Positions 13,068-21,593 of a stretch of 26,677 bases of DNA are shown here, piece after piece (positions within the stretch are counted from its first letter, which is position 1; each line of letters starts with the position of its first letter). Below the pieces are notes generated by a model. That model had not been told where the DNA came from, did no database searches, and worked only from the letters and a program-made list of their open reading frames with translations. The DNA comes from a virus, in the IMG/VR virus record IMGVR_UViG_3300048121_000720, positions 1 through 26,677 of that record, one strand, 5' to 3'. The position numbers and the translations under genes are program-made.

Positions 13068-14107
13068 GTTCTTTAGCAACAAACGTCATCACCGATGCTA
13101 GTGGTGGCAACACAACCACCATCAACGGGTACACCCCAACCGTGTCTAACATGGCTGGCAGGAATCTTATCATCAACGGAGATATGCGGATTGCACAGCG
13201 TGGAACGAGTGCGACATTTAGCAACGGCACTAATAATTATTTGGTTTCCGACAGGTGGCTTTTCAGCGAAGGGGGCACAGAGCCTTTTGTGTTTGCAGTA
13301 AGCCAAAGCACGGACGCCCCCTCTGGTTTTTCAAATTCTCTTAAGTTAGATTGCACTACGACAGCGGCATCGCCAGCGTCTTCGTCTTCTGCTTCTTTTG
13401 AGCAAAAAATTGAAGCACAAGACTTACAGCAGCTATCCTTTGGAACAAGTGGCGCGAAGTCTTTGACGCTTTCATTTTGGGTTAAGTCAAGTAAAACAGG
13501 GACTTATATCGTTTGGTTTTATCAAGACGATGCCACACGGTCTGTGTCGGCTGCCTACACAATATCTTCTGCAAACACTTGGGAGCATAAAACCATTGTA
13601 ATTGATGGTGATGCTTCTGGGCAAATAGACCTAGACAATGGCTCTGGGTTTAGGGTTCGATTTGTCCTTCTTGCTGGAACAACTTTTACCTCTGGAACAC
13701 TACAAACTTCTTGGGGTTCTTCAAATAATCTTGCAGACCGCTATGTTGGTCAGGTAAACTTGGCTGATAGCACAGACAACGATTGGTATCTCACAGGCGT
13801 ACAACTCGAAGTCGGCAGTGTAGCCACTCCTTTTGAGCATCGTCCGTATGGGCAGGAGTTGGCGTTGTGTCAGCGGTATTATGAAGTTGGGAGCATCTAT
13901 TCGTCAATAAATGGTGCAGGCGTGTATAGAGAATTTTTTAAGTATAGCGTAGTAAAGAGAGCATTGGCGACAATCACAACAAGTACAACGCCTTCTGTAA
14001 CTAACGGTGGTTTAACTGATTATACATACGGATTTGACATATATCAAAACGGCTTAACGGCAAATGGTGCTGTTGTTGGTACGGTGATAGCTAACGCGGA
14101 GTTGTAA
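13064..14107 (+). CDS. Tail fibre / receptor-binding protein
   Basis: A 347-residue protein. It carries NLIINGDMRIAQRGTS near residues 34-49, a widely shared start of a phage beta-sandwich domain thought to bind carbohydrate. It later has YLTGVQLEVGSVATPFEHRP and the motif ELALCQRYYEVG that closes this module. The C-terminal 70 residues are variable-looking and may form the receptor contact. It overlaps the chaperone-like gene by ATGA with GGAGG upstream. In related phages such ends exchange often. The host receptor is unknown. Confidence 0.78.
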   Translation: MSSLATNVITDASGGNTTTINGYTPTVSNMAGRNLIINGDMRIAQRGTSATFSNGTNNYLVSDRWLFSEGGTEPFVFAVSQSTDAPSGFSNSLKLDCTTTAASPASSSSASFEQKIEAQDLQQLSFGTSGAKSLTLSFWVKSSKTGTYIVWFYQDDATRSVSAAYTISSANTWEHKTIVIDGDASGQIDLDNGSGFRVRFVLLAGTTFTSGTLQTSWGSSNNLADRYVGQVNLADSTDNDWYLTGVQLEVGSVATPFEHRPYGQELALCQRYYEVGSIYSSINGAGVYREFFKYSVVKRALATITTSTTPSVTNGGLTDYTYGFDIYQNGLTANGAVVGTVIANAEL

Positions 14108-14109
14108 TT

Positions 14110-14274
14110 ATGTATATACAGTTTTTAACAGAAAACGGAACTTTAGCTAACGGTGTTATACGTGAAAAGGACAACGCCTTCATCCCATTCGACCATGCCA
14201 ACACAGATTACCAAGAGTACCTGAAGTGGCTGGAAGAGGGTAACACACCAGAACCTGCTGACCCTGTGGAGTAA
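14110..14274 (+). CDS. Small tail fibre-associated protein (54 aa)
   Basis: A 54-residue frame beginning MYIQFLTENGTLANGV and ending with DYQEYLKWLEEGNTPEPADP. The C-terminal block is common in small proteins or domains next to phage fibres and assembly chaperones. The start lies 2 bases after the fibre stop, with GGAG about 9 bases upstream, and the stop is 3 bases before the next ATG. It may be a stand-alone fibre-assembly domain. Its short length makes it easy to overlook. Confidence 0.7.
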   Translation: MYIQFLTENGTLANGVIREKDNAFIPFDHANTDYQEYLKWLEEGNTPEPADPVE

Positions 14275-14277
14275 CAG

Positions 14278-14481
14278 ATGGAAAACCTAGACCCTATAGA
14301 GTACGGTAGGTTACTCGCTAAAGTGGAAGGACTAGAGGATAAAGTGTCAAGCATGGACAAAGACATTAAGACCCTTCTAGCTCTCGCTAATCAGTCTAAA
14401 GGTGGCTTCTGGATGGGTATGACCATTGCCTCTCTTGTTGGTGGTGTTTTAACATGGTTTGTACAACATTGGAGTAAATAA
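14278..14481 (+). CDS. Single-span membrane protein, XhlA/holin-accessory-like
   Basis: A 67-residue protein with an N-terminal coiled coil (about residues 10-38: VEGLEDKVSSMDKDIKTLLA) and one transmembrane segment (about 42-62: GFWMGMTIASLVGGVLTWFV), with a short polar tail. The arrangement is like XhlA-type lysis accessory proteins or small class III holins. GGAG lies 6 bases upstream, and the stop overlaps the next ATG (TAATG). With the holin and endolysin downstream, a lysis role is likely; accessory holin or antiholin cannot be told apart. Confidence 0.7.
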   Translation: MENLDPIEYGRLLAKVEGLEDKVSSMDKDIKTLLALANQSKGGFWMGMTIASLVGGVLTWFVQHWSK

Positions 14482-14921
14482 TGCTTGCTGAACTCGCGGC
14501 AGCTAATGCAGCGTTCGCGGTTATTAAAGAAAGTATATCCAATGGCGGTGAGTTGCACCAGATGGGGCAAAAGCTCATTGGATACTTTAATGCCACATCA
14601 GAGATCGAAAAGAAAGCACAAGAAGGCGGTAAGGGAGATCTTGACGCTTTCATGGCTAAAGAACAAGTAAGAGCACAAGAAGAAGAACTAAAAGAGATGA
14701 TGATCTACCAAGGTCGTCCGGGTATGTGGACGGATTGGTTGACGTTTAAGAGAGACGCTAAGCTCGCCAGAGACGCTGAAGCTAGGGAGCTAAGGGCTAA
14801 GGCAGCTAAACGCAGACAGCTGCTGTATAACTGGTTTATGGGGTCTTTGATAGTTGTTGGTTCACTAACTGGATTGGTAGCTATTGGGATGATAATTTAC
14901 TTGGTGAAATACGGACGATAA
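14481..14921 (+). CDS. Membrane-anchored phage protein of lysis region
   Basis: A 146-residue protein. It has an Ala-rich, possibly amphipathic N-terminus (MLAELAAANAAFAVIKES), a long charged helical middle (Lys/Glu/Ala/Arg) with the block EMMIYQGRPGMWTDW near 72-86, and one C-terminal transmembrane segment (about 118-142). Similar proteins are, from memory, frequent in marine and freshwater phages and lack a function. It has no lipobox, so it is not an o-spanin; an i-spanin-like role would need the opposite membrane topology. It overlaps the upstream gene by one base. Confidence 0.65.
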   Translation: MLAELAAANAAFAVIKESISNGGELHQMGQKLIGYFNATSEIEKKAQEGGKGDLDAFMAKEQVRAQEEELKEMMIYQGRPGMWTDWLTFKRDAKLARDAEARELRAKAAKRRQLLYNWFMGSLIVVGSLTGLVAIGMIIYLVKYGR

Positions 14922-14922
14922 C

Positions 14923-15351
14923 ATGATTCCAATCTTAAGTAGTTTACTAGACCTTGGAGGCACCTACCTCAAAGGTAAACAAGAGGAAGCCAAGGCTAAG
15001 GCTGAGGCTGCTATTGTAGGTATCCAAGCCGAGGCTGACATTAAGAAAGCCAAAGCTATTTCTGCAACCAAACGGGCTGAAGCTGGTCAAGAGCAAAACT
15101 ATGATCTTGATAGGATGGCTATGGAGCAGATGAATAAGAGTTGGAAGGATGAACTGATTCTGGTTATCTTTCTGGCTCCAATGGTCCTTGCGTTTATTCC
15201 CGGCATGGACAAGTACGCATTGGCTGGCTTTGAAGTCATCCAGAAGATGCCTGACTGGTATCAGTACATTATTATTGGCATGGTTGTAGTAATCTATGGC
15301 ATGCGTGGGATGCTTGAGAAAATTATAGACAAGAAGGTAAGTTTGAAATGA
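14923..15351 (+). CDS. Holin, GTA 3TM-type family
   Basis: A 142-residue protein. It has a hydrophobic start (MIPILSSLLDLGG), an Ala/Lys/Glu-rich helix (17-55), then two clear transmembrane segments (about 77-94, ELILVIFLAPMVLAFIPG, and 113-130, YQYIIIGMVVVIYGMRGM). The WKDE-LIL entry and the DWYQ turn match the holin family named from gene transfer agent release. It should form inner-membrane lesions that let the endolysin reach the cell wall. It overlaps the endolysin start in an ATGA junction. Its own ribosome site is weak, so coupling or a low rate is likely. Confidence 0.82.
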   Translation: MIPILSSLLDLGGTYLKGKQEEAKAKAEAAIVGIQAEADIKKAKAISATKRAEAGQEQNYDLDRMAMEQMNKSWKDELILVIFLAPMVLAFIPGMDKYALAGFEVIQKMPDWYQYIIIGMVVVIYGMRGMLEKIIDKKVSLK

Positions 15352-15800
15352 ATCTAGATAAAGCTGCAGAGCTATGTAAGAAGTTTGAGGGTTTCTCGGC
15401 TAAGCCGTACCTGTGTCCTGCTAACGTGCCTACAATCGGCTATGGCAGTACTTATTACGCTGACGGCACCAAGGTATCCCTAGACGACCCTGAGATCACT
15501 GAGGAGCGTGCTACGGCTCTCTTGATCCATGAACTTGAAGAGACATTCCTACCAGCTGTTCGCAAGTACTGCCCTGAGGTGGCAGACGATGAGAACAAAA
15601 GCAATGCTCTGGTATCCTTCACCTACAACTTGGGGGCTGGTAATCTTGCCAGTTCTACGCTCCGCAAGAAGGTAAATGCTTGTGACTGGCAGGGAGCTGC
15701 TGATGAGTTCCCTAAGTGGCGTAAGGCTGGCGGTAAAGTCCTTAGGGGTCTTGAGCTGCGGCGAGCTGCCGAAAGAGCGTTGTTTTTAAGCGACAATTAA
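15348..15800 (+). CDS. Endolysin, GH24 lysozyme
   Basis: A 150-residue muramidase that cleaves the beta-1,4 bond of peptidoglycan. The GH24 triad is visible as E14 (KKFEGFSAKPY), C23 and T29 (VPTIGYGST), with the classic spacings of 8 and 5 residues; Cys replaces the Asp used in T4 lysozyme, as in several P22/P21-type relatives. SFTYNLG and a C-terminal LRGLELRRAAERALFL block are typical. There is no signal-anchor sequence, so it should need the holin to cross the membrane. An AAGG site lies upstream. Confidence 0.93.
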   Translation: MNLDKAAELCKKFEGFSAKPYLCPANVPTIGYGSTYYADGTKVSLDDPEITEERATALLIHELEETFLPAVRKYCPEVADDENKSNALVSFTYNLGAGNLASSTLRKKVNACDWQGAADEFPKWRKAGGKVLRGLELRRAAERALFLSDN

Positions 15801-15808
15801 AAAAGTAC

Positions 15809-15837
15809 TTGACAAGTTAGCTAATTTATGGTATACT
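15809..15837 (+). promoter_or_regulatory. Strong sigma70 promoter for the tail/ejection operon
   Basis: TTGACA (15809-15814), a 17-base spacer and TATACT (15832-15837), one mismatch in the -10. Downstream TATACTA repeats follow directly. The leader to the ATG at 15909 is about 65 bases and contains AAGGA. No terminator is visible between the endolysin and this promoter. Confidence 0.85.
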
Positions 15838-15908
15838 ATATACTATAGTTTACTAGGTAATTAACTGAATAACAAACCAAAGAAACTAAACATAAGGATA
15901 CTTAAGAC

Positions 15909-16253
15909 ATGAGGCACTCTATCGGACGTACTCTCCCTGCCTCTACGGAGACAGAAATTCTTGTGGTTCCTAATGGCTACATTGCTGATCTGTCAATGTT
16001 GTTTATTAGCAACACAAGTGGTTCTACTGGGTCGGTTACGGTGTATTGGCAGCATGCACATGATGCTACTCATAAGGTTTATATCCTGAATGGAAAATCA
16101 CTTGGGTCTAAAGATTACATTCAGTTTTCAAACGGCAATGTAATCATGAAGAGTGGAGATTCTTTGAAGCTAGAGCCAACACAAGAGATGAACGTGATCG
16201 TGACATTTGATCTACTTCAGGCTCCACCGTTGTACGCCTTTGATGGCGAGTAA
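15909..16253 (+). CDS. Small virion-like structural protein
   Basis: A 114-residue beta-rich protein, with a MRHSIGRTLPASTETEILVV start, SGSTGSVTVYW, SKDYIQFSNGNVIMKSGDS and IVTFDLLQAPP. The repeated short strands suggest a jelly-roll or Ig-like fold, as in capsid decoration or head-tail proteins. The first gene behind the 15809 promoter and upstream of the tail-tube gene, it is probably part of the virion. It has no Cys, membrane span or catalytic motif. The family is not named with certainty. Confidence 0.68.
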   Translation: MRHSIGRTLPASTETEILVVPNGYIADLSMLFISNTSGSTGSVTVYWQHAHDATHKVYILNGKSLGSKDYIQFSNGNVIMKSGDSLKLEPTQEMNVIVTFDLLQAPPLYAFDGE

Positions 16254-16267
16254 AATTAGGAACAATA

Positions 16268-16933
16268 ATGGAATATCGTGATTTAGTTAACAAAGTCATG
16301 CTGCGTCTTCGGGAAAAGCCTGTGTCAGGCGGTATTCTCCAAGGATCAGAGAACTCAGGTACCTATGCTCGCTTGATTGGTGAGTTTGTTAATGAAGCTA
16401 AATCTCAAGTGGAAGCTGCTTGGGACTGGAGCGCTCTCCGTAACACACTGACGCTTACCACATCTGCTGACGTGTTTAACTATGAGTTGAACGGCACACG
16501 GAACAATTTTAAAGTGTTGGACGTGTTAAATGATACGAGTAATTTTAACATGGAGTATCGAGACGGTGAATGGTTTAACCAACAGTTCTTGACAACAACA
16601 CCACAGGTAGGCGCTCCATACTACTACAACTTCAACGGTGTGTCAGCCGATGGAGATACTCAGGTAGACATTTACCCTATCCCTGATGGCGTCTACTCCT
16701 TACGTTTCAATGTGACACTTCGGAACCTGCCTTTGTTTAATGACACAGACGAGCTGGTAATTCCTTCTCGTCCTGTTATTCTTCTGGCTACGGCTATGGC
16801 AATTGAAGAGCGTGGTGAGGATGGGGGCCAGCAGAGCATCAACGCATATGCAGCTGCTCAGTCTGCACTGGCTGATGAGATTGCTCTTGATGCTGCTCGC
16901 CACCCTGAAAATACTATTTGGTATACCGTATGA
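16268..16933 (+). CDS. Head-tail adaptor / tail tubular protein A-like
   Basis: A 221-residue protein. Its start MEYRDLVNKVMLRLRE is typical of podophage adaptors that sit under the portal (P22 gp4 / T7 gp11 type). The sequence includes EAAWDWSALRNTLTL, DTQVDIYPIPDGVYSL and AIEERGEDGG, blocks seen in these adaptors. It should dock to the portal and extend the channel. AGGA lies upstream; its stop overlaps the next start in ATGA. The assignment depends on family resemblance plus order. Confidence 0.8.
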   Translation: MEYRDLVNKVMLRLREKPVSGGILQGSENSGTYARLIGEFVNEAKSQVEAAWDWSALRNTLTLTTSADVFNYELNGTRNNFKVLDVLNDTSNFNMEYRDGEWFNQQFLTTTPQVGAPYYYNFNGVSADGDTQVDIYPIPDGVYSLRFNVTLRNLPLFNDTDELVIPSRPVILLATAMAIEERGEDGGQQSINAYAAAQSALADEIALDAARHPENTIWYTV

Positions 16934-18636
16934 AACAACTAGAGACTGTATCTATTGTCGCCCCCGGCTTCTTTGGTCTTAACACCCAAGAAAGTGGCGT
17001 CACGCTGTCTCCTAATTATGCCCAACTTACCGACAATGTAGTTATTGACAAATATGGTCGACTAGGTTCTCGTAAAGGGTGGCTCATGAAGACCACCGAT
17101 GGTGTTGATGAGCTGGGAGGAAACCCCATTCGTTTCATGCTTGAGAACATTGAGGTGGGAGGTGCTACCACGTTGTTGTCTGCTGGAAACAATAAAGTGT
17201 TTACTGGTGGTAATAACAGTGCCCTGACAGATGTAACACCTTCTTTCTATACAATCACAGCTGACAATTGGGACGGCGCCTCATTACTAGAGACAGCTAT
17301 TCTAGTACAAGAAGATCATGAACCGCTAGTTTTTAACCCTGTGGCTTCTCCTGTTGTTCAACCTCTTGTTTATTATACAGCAGGAGCTGATGGTTCAGTG
17401 GCTGATTTTGCTAGCTTACCCGGTTCACCAACAACAGGTGACCGTTATCATACACAAGATACCAATACTGTTTATGAGTGGGACGGTTCGACATGGGATA
17501 ATGTCACCATTGTGCAGAACTACGGGGTGGACTACCCTAAACAGATTATTGGCGCTTATGGTCGTTTCTGGGCGCACAATGGAAAGACCATCTACTGGTC
17601 AACAGATATTGCAGATAGCTCTGGCTTCCCTAACTTCTCAGGTGGTACAAGCGGAACCCTGAACATTGCTTCTGTTCTTCCACGAAACATAGACGAGATT
17701 GTTGCTCTGGCTGTACATAATGATTTGCTGATTATTTTCTGTAAGAGCAACATTGTGATGTACAGTGGTGCCAAAAATCCCATTGGTGTAGATTTTAAAC
17801 TCTACGACATCATTGCTGGTGTTGGCTGTGTTGCCCCTCGTTCTGTGCAGCCCACAGGTAGTGATCTGATCTTCTTGAGCGACACAGGTATCCGTAGTTT
17901 AGGGCGCTTAATCTCTGAGAAGAGCTTGCCTATGCGCGACTTGACTAAGAACATCCGTGATGATTTCTTAGCTGACATGCGCTATGAAATAGATAACGGT
18001 TCTCTGGATAACGTGTGTTCTGTCTACAGTGAACAAAACGCATTCTATCTGATTTCATTCCCATCTTCTCAAACAGTCTATGTGCTGGACATGCGATCTC
18101 CTTTGGAAGACGGAAGTGCTCGCTGTACTGTCTGGTTTGAGTATCCAGCTTATGCTTTCTTACGTCTCGTTGATAGGTCTTTGTTGATCGGAAAAACTGA
18201 TGGCATCGGTGAGTACTCTGGTTATACAGACAACGGCTCTTCCTATGTTATTCGGTTTGCTTCTCATTATTTAGATTTAGGAAGCAATGTTCAAAACAAG
18301 ATTTTAAAACAAGTCAAAGTTCTTGTACTAGGTGGAAGCAATCAAGAGTTTAAACTTAAAGTAGATACAGACTACCTTTCTTCTGAAGATGTATATACTT
18401 TCAAGATTAACGAAAGTACTGTATATGAGTATGGGACGGCTCTTTACGGGTACGATCCTGATAACGACGATGCACCTTTGTCATTTTTTACAGGCAGTGT
18501 TGTCATTGATACGATCAAAAGCAGCATTGGTGGTTCTGGAAATGTAATTCAAATTGGTTTTGAAGCTAATGTAAGTGGCTCAGAACTTTCTGTGCAGTCT
18601 TTAGATTGCTTTGTTAAAACTGGAAGGATTAGTTAA
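16930..18636 (+). CDS. Tail tubular protein B / P22 gp10-like nozzle protein
   Basis: A 568-residue protein. The ATG at 16930, in an ATGA junction with the adaptor, is preferred over the TTG at 16918, so translation is probably coupled. The N-terminus VAPGFFGLNTQESGVTLSP followed by YAQLTDNVVIDKYGRLGSRKGW is a well-known start of this family. The large beta-rich body (GRFWAHNGKTIYWS, FLSDTGIRSLGRL) fits a propeller-like hub or nozzle. It would close the tail tube below the adaptor and bind the fibres. Confidence 0.82.
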   Translation: MKQLETVSIVAPGFFGLNTQESGVTLSPNYAQLTDNVVIDKYGRLGSRKGWLMKTTDGVDELGGNPIRFMLENIEVGGATTLLSAGNNKVFTGGNNSALTDVTPSFYTITADNWDGASLLETAILVQEDHEPLVFNPVASPVVQPLVYYTAGADGSVADFASLPGSPTTGDRYHTQDTNTVYEWDGSTWDNVTIVQNYGVDYPKQIIGAYGRFWAHNGKTIYWSTDIADSSGFPNFSGGTSGTLNIASVLPRNIDEIVALAVHNDLLIIFCKSNIVMYSGAKNPIGVDFKLYDIIAGVGCVAPRSVQPTGSDLIFLSDTGIRSLGRLISEKSLPMRDLTKNIRDDFLADMRYEIDNGSLDNVCSVYSEQNAFYLISFPSSQTVYVLDMRSPLEDGSARCTVWFEYPAYAFLRLVDRSLLIGKTDGIGEYSGYTDNGSSYVIRFASHYLDLGSNVQNKILKQVKVLVLGGSNQEFKLKVDTDYLSSEDVYTFKINESTVYEYGTALYGYDPDNDDAPLSFFTGSVVIDTIKSSIGGSGNVIQIGFEANVSGSELSVQSLDCFVKTGRIS

Positions 18637-19401
18637 ATGTCTAATTACACTAAGGCAGCTGACTTTGCTCTTAAAGACGCTCTGCCAACAACGGACTCCC
18701 TTAAGATTGTTAAGGGTGCTGAAATTGATAACGAGTTCAACCTCATTCAAACAGCAATAACGAGTAAAGCGGATATACTTTCTCCTGCTTTAGAAGGAAC
18801 ACCAACGGCACCTACTGCTGCTCCCGGTACTGACACAGTACAGATAGCAACTACTGCTTTTGTTATTGATGAACGATCTACAGCGGCTACGATCTCAAAT
18901 AAGACACTTTCGAGTTGTGTTTTAGATAGTGTTACTGTGCCTGATGAAGCCACCGCTACTACACTTAGAGAAGAGCTAGGTACCCAAGATGCAGCCAACT
19001 TAACAGAAGGTATTGTTGATCCTGCCAGACTTGGATCAGGAACGGCAGATGCTTCTGTTGTTCTGAACGGTGCTAATCAATGGGTTTCTATTCCATTGCT
19101 TGGCGCTGATCAAACATGGCAAAACGTAATTGGTTCCCGTGCTTTTGGAAATTCGTATCAGAACACCACAGGACGTACTATTTTTGTTAACGCTTGGCAG
19201 ACACCAACTAGCGGTTCAACTGGTTTGACACTAGCTGTCAGTAGTAACAATAGCACATGGATTACTATTGACTACCAATACTCAATTTATAACGACGACC
19301 AAAACGGTGCAAACGTAGGAGGACCAATTCCTCCGGGTATGTACTATCGTGTAACAAGTAACACTACATCTGGCTCTAAGGGCTGGGCTGAGTTAAGATA
19401 A
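18637..19401 (+). CDS. Tail fibre / tail attachment protein
   Basis: A 254-residue protein. It begins NYTKAADFALKDALPTTDS with KIVKGAEIDNEFNLI, a motif found at the N-terminus of podophage tail fibres. It then has LEGTPTAPTAAPGTDTVQIA, a fibre repeat seen in many phages. The C-terminal half is Thr/Ser/Gly-rich beta sequence and may be the distal knob. It abuts the nozzle gene with GGAAGGA upstream. It may be an additional fibre encoded apart from the main cassette at 9735-14274. Confidence 0.75.
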   Translation: MSNYTKAADFALKDALPTTDSLKIVKGAEIDNEFNLIQTAITSKADILSPALEGTPTAPTAAPGTDTVQIATTAFVIDERSTAATISNKTLSSCVLDSVTVPDEATATTLREELGTQDAANLTEGIVDPARLGSGTADASVVLNGANQWVSIPLLGADQTWQNVIGSRAFGNSYQNTTGRTIFVNAWQTPTSGSTGLTLAVSSNNSTWITIDYQYSIYNDDQNGANVGGPIPPGMYYRVTSNTTSGSKGWAELR

Positions 19402-19411
19402 GGAAAGAATA

Positions 19412-20281
19412 ATGTCATTTGACCCTGTATCAGCTGGATTTCAACTTTTTGGCGGGCTTTTCGGAGCAGGAGCAAGCCGCCGAGCAGCTAAAGAAAAACG
19501 AGAGAACCAACGTAGAGCAATAGAAGCCACTGAGTTTAAACCTTATGCGGTAACCTCTGGTTTTGGAAGTAGTTACTTTGATCCAGAAAGCCAAACGGCT
19601 GGCTTCGAGCTAGACGATAGGCTGGCTAACTTTAGAGATCAAAACTATGACTATGCCAACCAAATCTTTGGCAACATAAACACAGATCCTACCGCTGAAA
19701 TGCAAAAGACCATGGGCTTTTACAAGGAAGCTGTGGATCCTATGCGTCAAGCACAGGCTTTAAAACTGGGCGCGAACATGCTTAGCGGTGGAAGGGTTGG
19801 AGTAGGTGTTTCTCCTGCAGCTTTGGGAGCCACTATTCCAGAAGGAATGACTGGATCAGGCTTAACGATGTCTCCTGAACTGCTTGCTATGTATTCAGCC
19901 AACGCAGCTCAAGATAAGTTAGCGGCTATGGATGCTTACTCACAAGCTCGAGAAAACATAGCTAATGATTTCAAGCTGGGTCAGGATTTGTTTGGTTTTG
20001 GAACCGACATTGAAAAACTTGCGACGGTACCAATGGATTATTCTTTGAAGCTCCAGCAGGTTCAAACACCACTACAACAAGCACAGGCAAATGTTTGGAT
20101 GGGAGATGGCGGTACAAACGATCGACTAAACGCTGACATGGGCATCGCTAATATGTTAGGTGGTGCAGGTAGTGCCTTGAGTAGCATGGTCACCCCACAA
20201 AGCTCTACCCCCTCTAGCATGTGGGCTGTAGGAAGTGGCGGCGGAAACAAATTAAAAGGTTATGTACGAGGAGGATGGTAA
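19412..20281 (+). CDS. Internal virion / DNA ejection protein (T7 gp14-like position)
   Basis: A 289-residue protein. It has a Gly/Phe-rich hydrophobic N-terminus (about residues 8-22: AGFQLFGGLFGAGAS) followed by a basic helix (RRAAKEKRENQRRA), the usual look of ejection proteins inserted into the outer membrane early in infection. The middle is rich in Ala, Gln and Asp helices (LKLGANMLSGG; QDKLAAMDAYSQARENIAND). The C-terminus is Gly/Ser-rich. It is the first of four late internal-protein genes. AAGGA precedes the ATG. Confidence 0.72.
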   Translation: MSFDPVSAGFQLFGGLFGAGASRRAAKEKRENQRRAIEATEFKPYAVTSGFGSSYFDPESQTAGFELDDRLANFRDQNYDYANQIFGNINTDPTAEMQKTMGFYKEAVDPMRQAQALKLGANMLSGGRVGVGVSPAALGATIPEGMTGSGLTMSPELLAMYSANAAQDKLAAMDAYSQARENIANDFKLGQDLFGFGTDIEKLATVPMDYSLKLQQVQTPLQQAQANVWMGDGGTNDRLNADMGIANMLGGAGSALSSMVTPQSSTPSSMWAVGSGGGNKLKGYVRGGW

Positions 20282-21585
20282 TGGCTACAGCAATTGAAGG
20301 ATTATTTAACGTCCCTACAGACGAAGCCATTCGTCAAGCCTATCTGAAACAACAGCAGGTTTCTCCTGATGTTCTAGCTCAGCTCGATGCAGGCAGGCAG
20401 GGCATGGCTCTTGGACGCATGGGCGGCGCCGCGCTAGGTAGTGCAGTAGGTGGTCTGCTGGGTCGTCAGTATCCAGAAGAAATCCGTGCCGAACAGATGC
20501 GTAAGGCTATGTCAGGAGTCACTGGAAACACCCAGAGTGAGCGTATGCTCTCGTTGGCTCAACAGTTGCAGAACATTCCGGGAATGGAAGGTCAAGCAGC
20601 CATGGCAGCACAGAAGGCTGCTGAGTTCAAAGCTGAGGAAGACAAGGCTCGCGTGGATGCTATGAAGGCTAATGCTGAGATCTCTAAGAAGTATGAACCT
20701 ACAAAAGTTGGTGTCAATAGTCAAGGGCAGGTGGTTTACTCTGTTCCAAACCAGCGTGGTGGCTACAGTGAGATGATTCAGAATGTTGATGAAACAGGTA
20801 TGCCCGGTTATGTGGCAAACACGCTGCCCATTGTTGGCGAGTCGTCTTTAGGTGGTACCCCAACGATGACTAAGGTTGGCTTGACACCTACGGGTCAGGT
20901 TGTCTACAGCCAACGTCTTTCTGACAACACTCAACGACAAGTGATTGCAAGGACAGACGCAAACGGTAATCAGGTGTTTGTACCTTACAACGGGAAGGTT
21001 ACTTCTGAGAAAGGGGTTAGCATCAACTTGAATGACAATCAACAAGATGAGTTTGCTAAAGGACGAGGTACAAACCAAGCTCAATGGCTGGCTGACACTC
21101 AAAAAGAAAAACAAAAAGCTACGACAGCTATAAATACACTTCTGGCAATGCAGGAAAAGAATGACCAAGGTATCTATAGCGGTCCTCAAGCGCAGGTTTT
21201 GCTGGTCGCATCTAACTTTTTGGAAAGTCTTGGTTTGTTATCTAACGCTCAGACCGAGAAACTCACAAGGTCTGGTTCGTATGACAAGTTCGCTAAAGAT
21301 CTGGTTATGCAGGACTTGGATGGTAAACTTGGTGCTCAGGTTTCTGATGCAGACCGTAAGTATGTCGAGGCTCGTATTCCACAGTTGATTAACAACCCAC
21401 AGGCCCGTGTAGAGCTGATCGCAAAGATGATTGAGATCAACAAGAAAAAGATAGCGTATGCTGATCAAATGAGAGAGCACGCAAATCGGTACAACAACCT
21501 CAATACTTTTGAGTTTCAATACATTCCACAATCAAACGGAACTACAACGACTTCAGGAAACGCTAAAGTTGTAAACTGGAACTAA
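20281..21585 (+). CDS. Internal virion protein, putative ejection component
   Basis: A 434-residue protein from the ATG at 20281, chosen because GAGGAGG lies 7 bases upstream and the stop of the preceding gene overlaps it (TAATG). The longer frame from 20221 would overlap the previous gene. It has a Gly/Ala hydrophobic stretch (about residues 40-62: GMALGRMGGAALGSAVGGLLG), then long charged coils with Ala/Lys/Glu, VVYSVPN and VVYSQR repeats, and a C-terminal coil. Its position matches T7 gp15-like core proteins. No transglycosylase motif is seen. Confidence 0.68.
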   Translation: MATAIEGLFNVPTDEAIRQAYLKQQQVSPDVLAQLDAGRQGMALGRMGGAALGSAVGGLLGRQYPEEIRAEQMRKAMSGVTGNTQSERMLSLAQQLQNIPGMEGQAAMAAQKAAEFKAEEDKARVDAMKANAEISKKYEPTKVGVNSQGQVVYSVPNQRGGYSEMIQNVDETGMPGYVANTLPIVGESSLGGTPTMTKVGLTPTGQVVYSQRLSDNTQRQVIARTDANGNQVFVPYNGKVTSEKGVSINLNDNQQDEFAKGRGTNQAQWLADTQKEKQKATTAINTLLAMQEKNDQGIYSGPQAQVLLVASNFLESLGLLSNAQTEKLTRSGSYDKFAKDLVMQDLDGKLGAQVSDADRKYVEARIPQLINNPQARVELIAKMIEINKKKIAYADQMREHANRYNNLNTFEFQYIPQSNGTTTTSGNAKVVNWN

Positions 21586-21593
21586 GGAAGACT

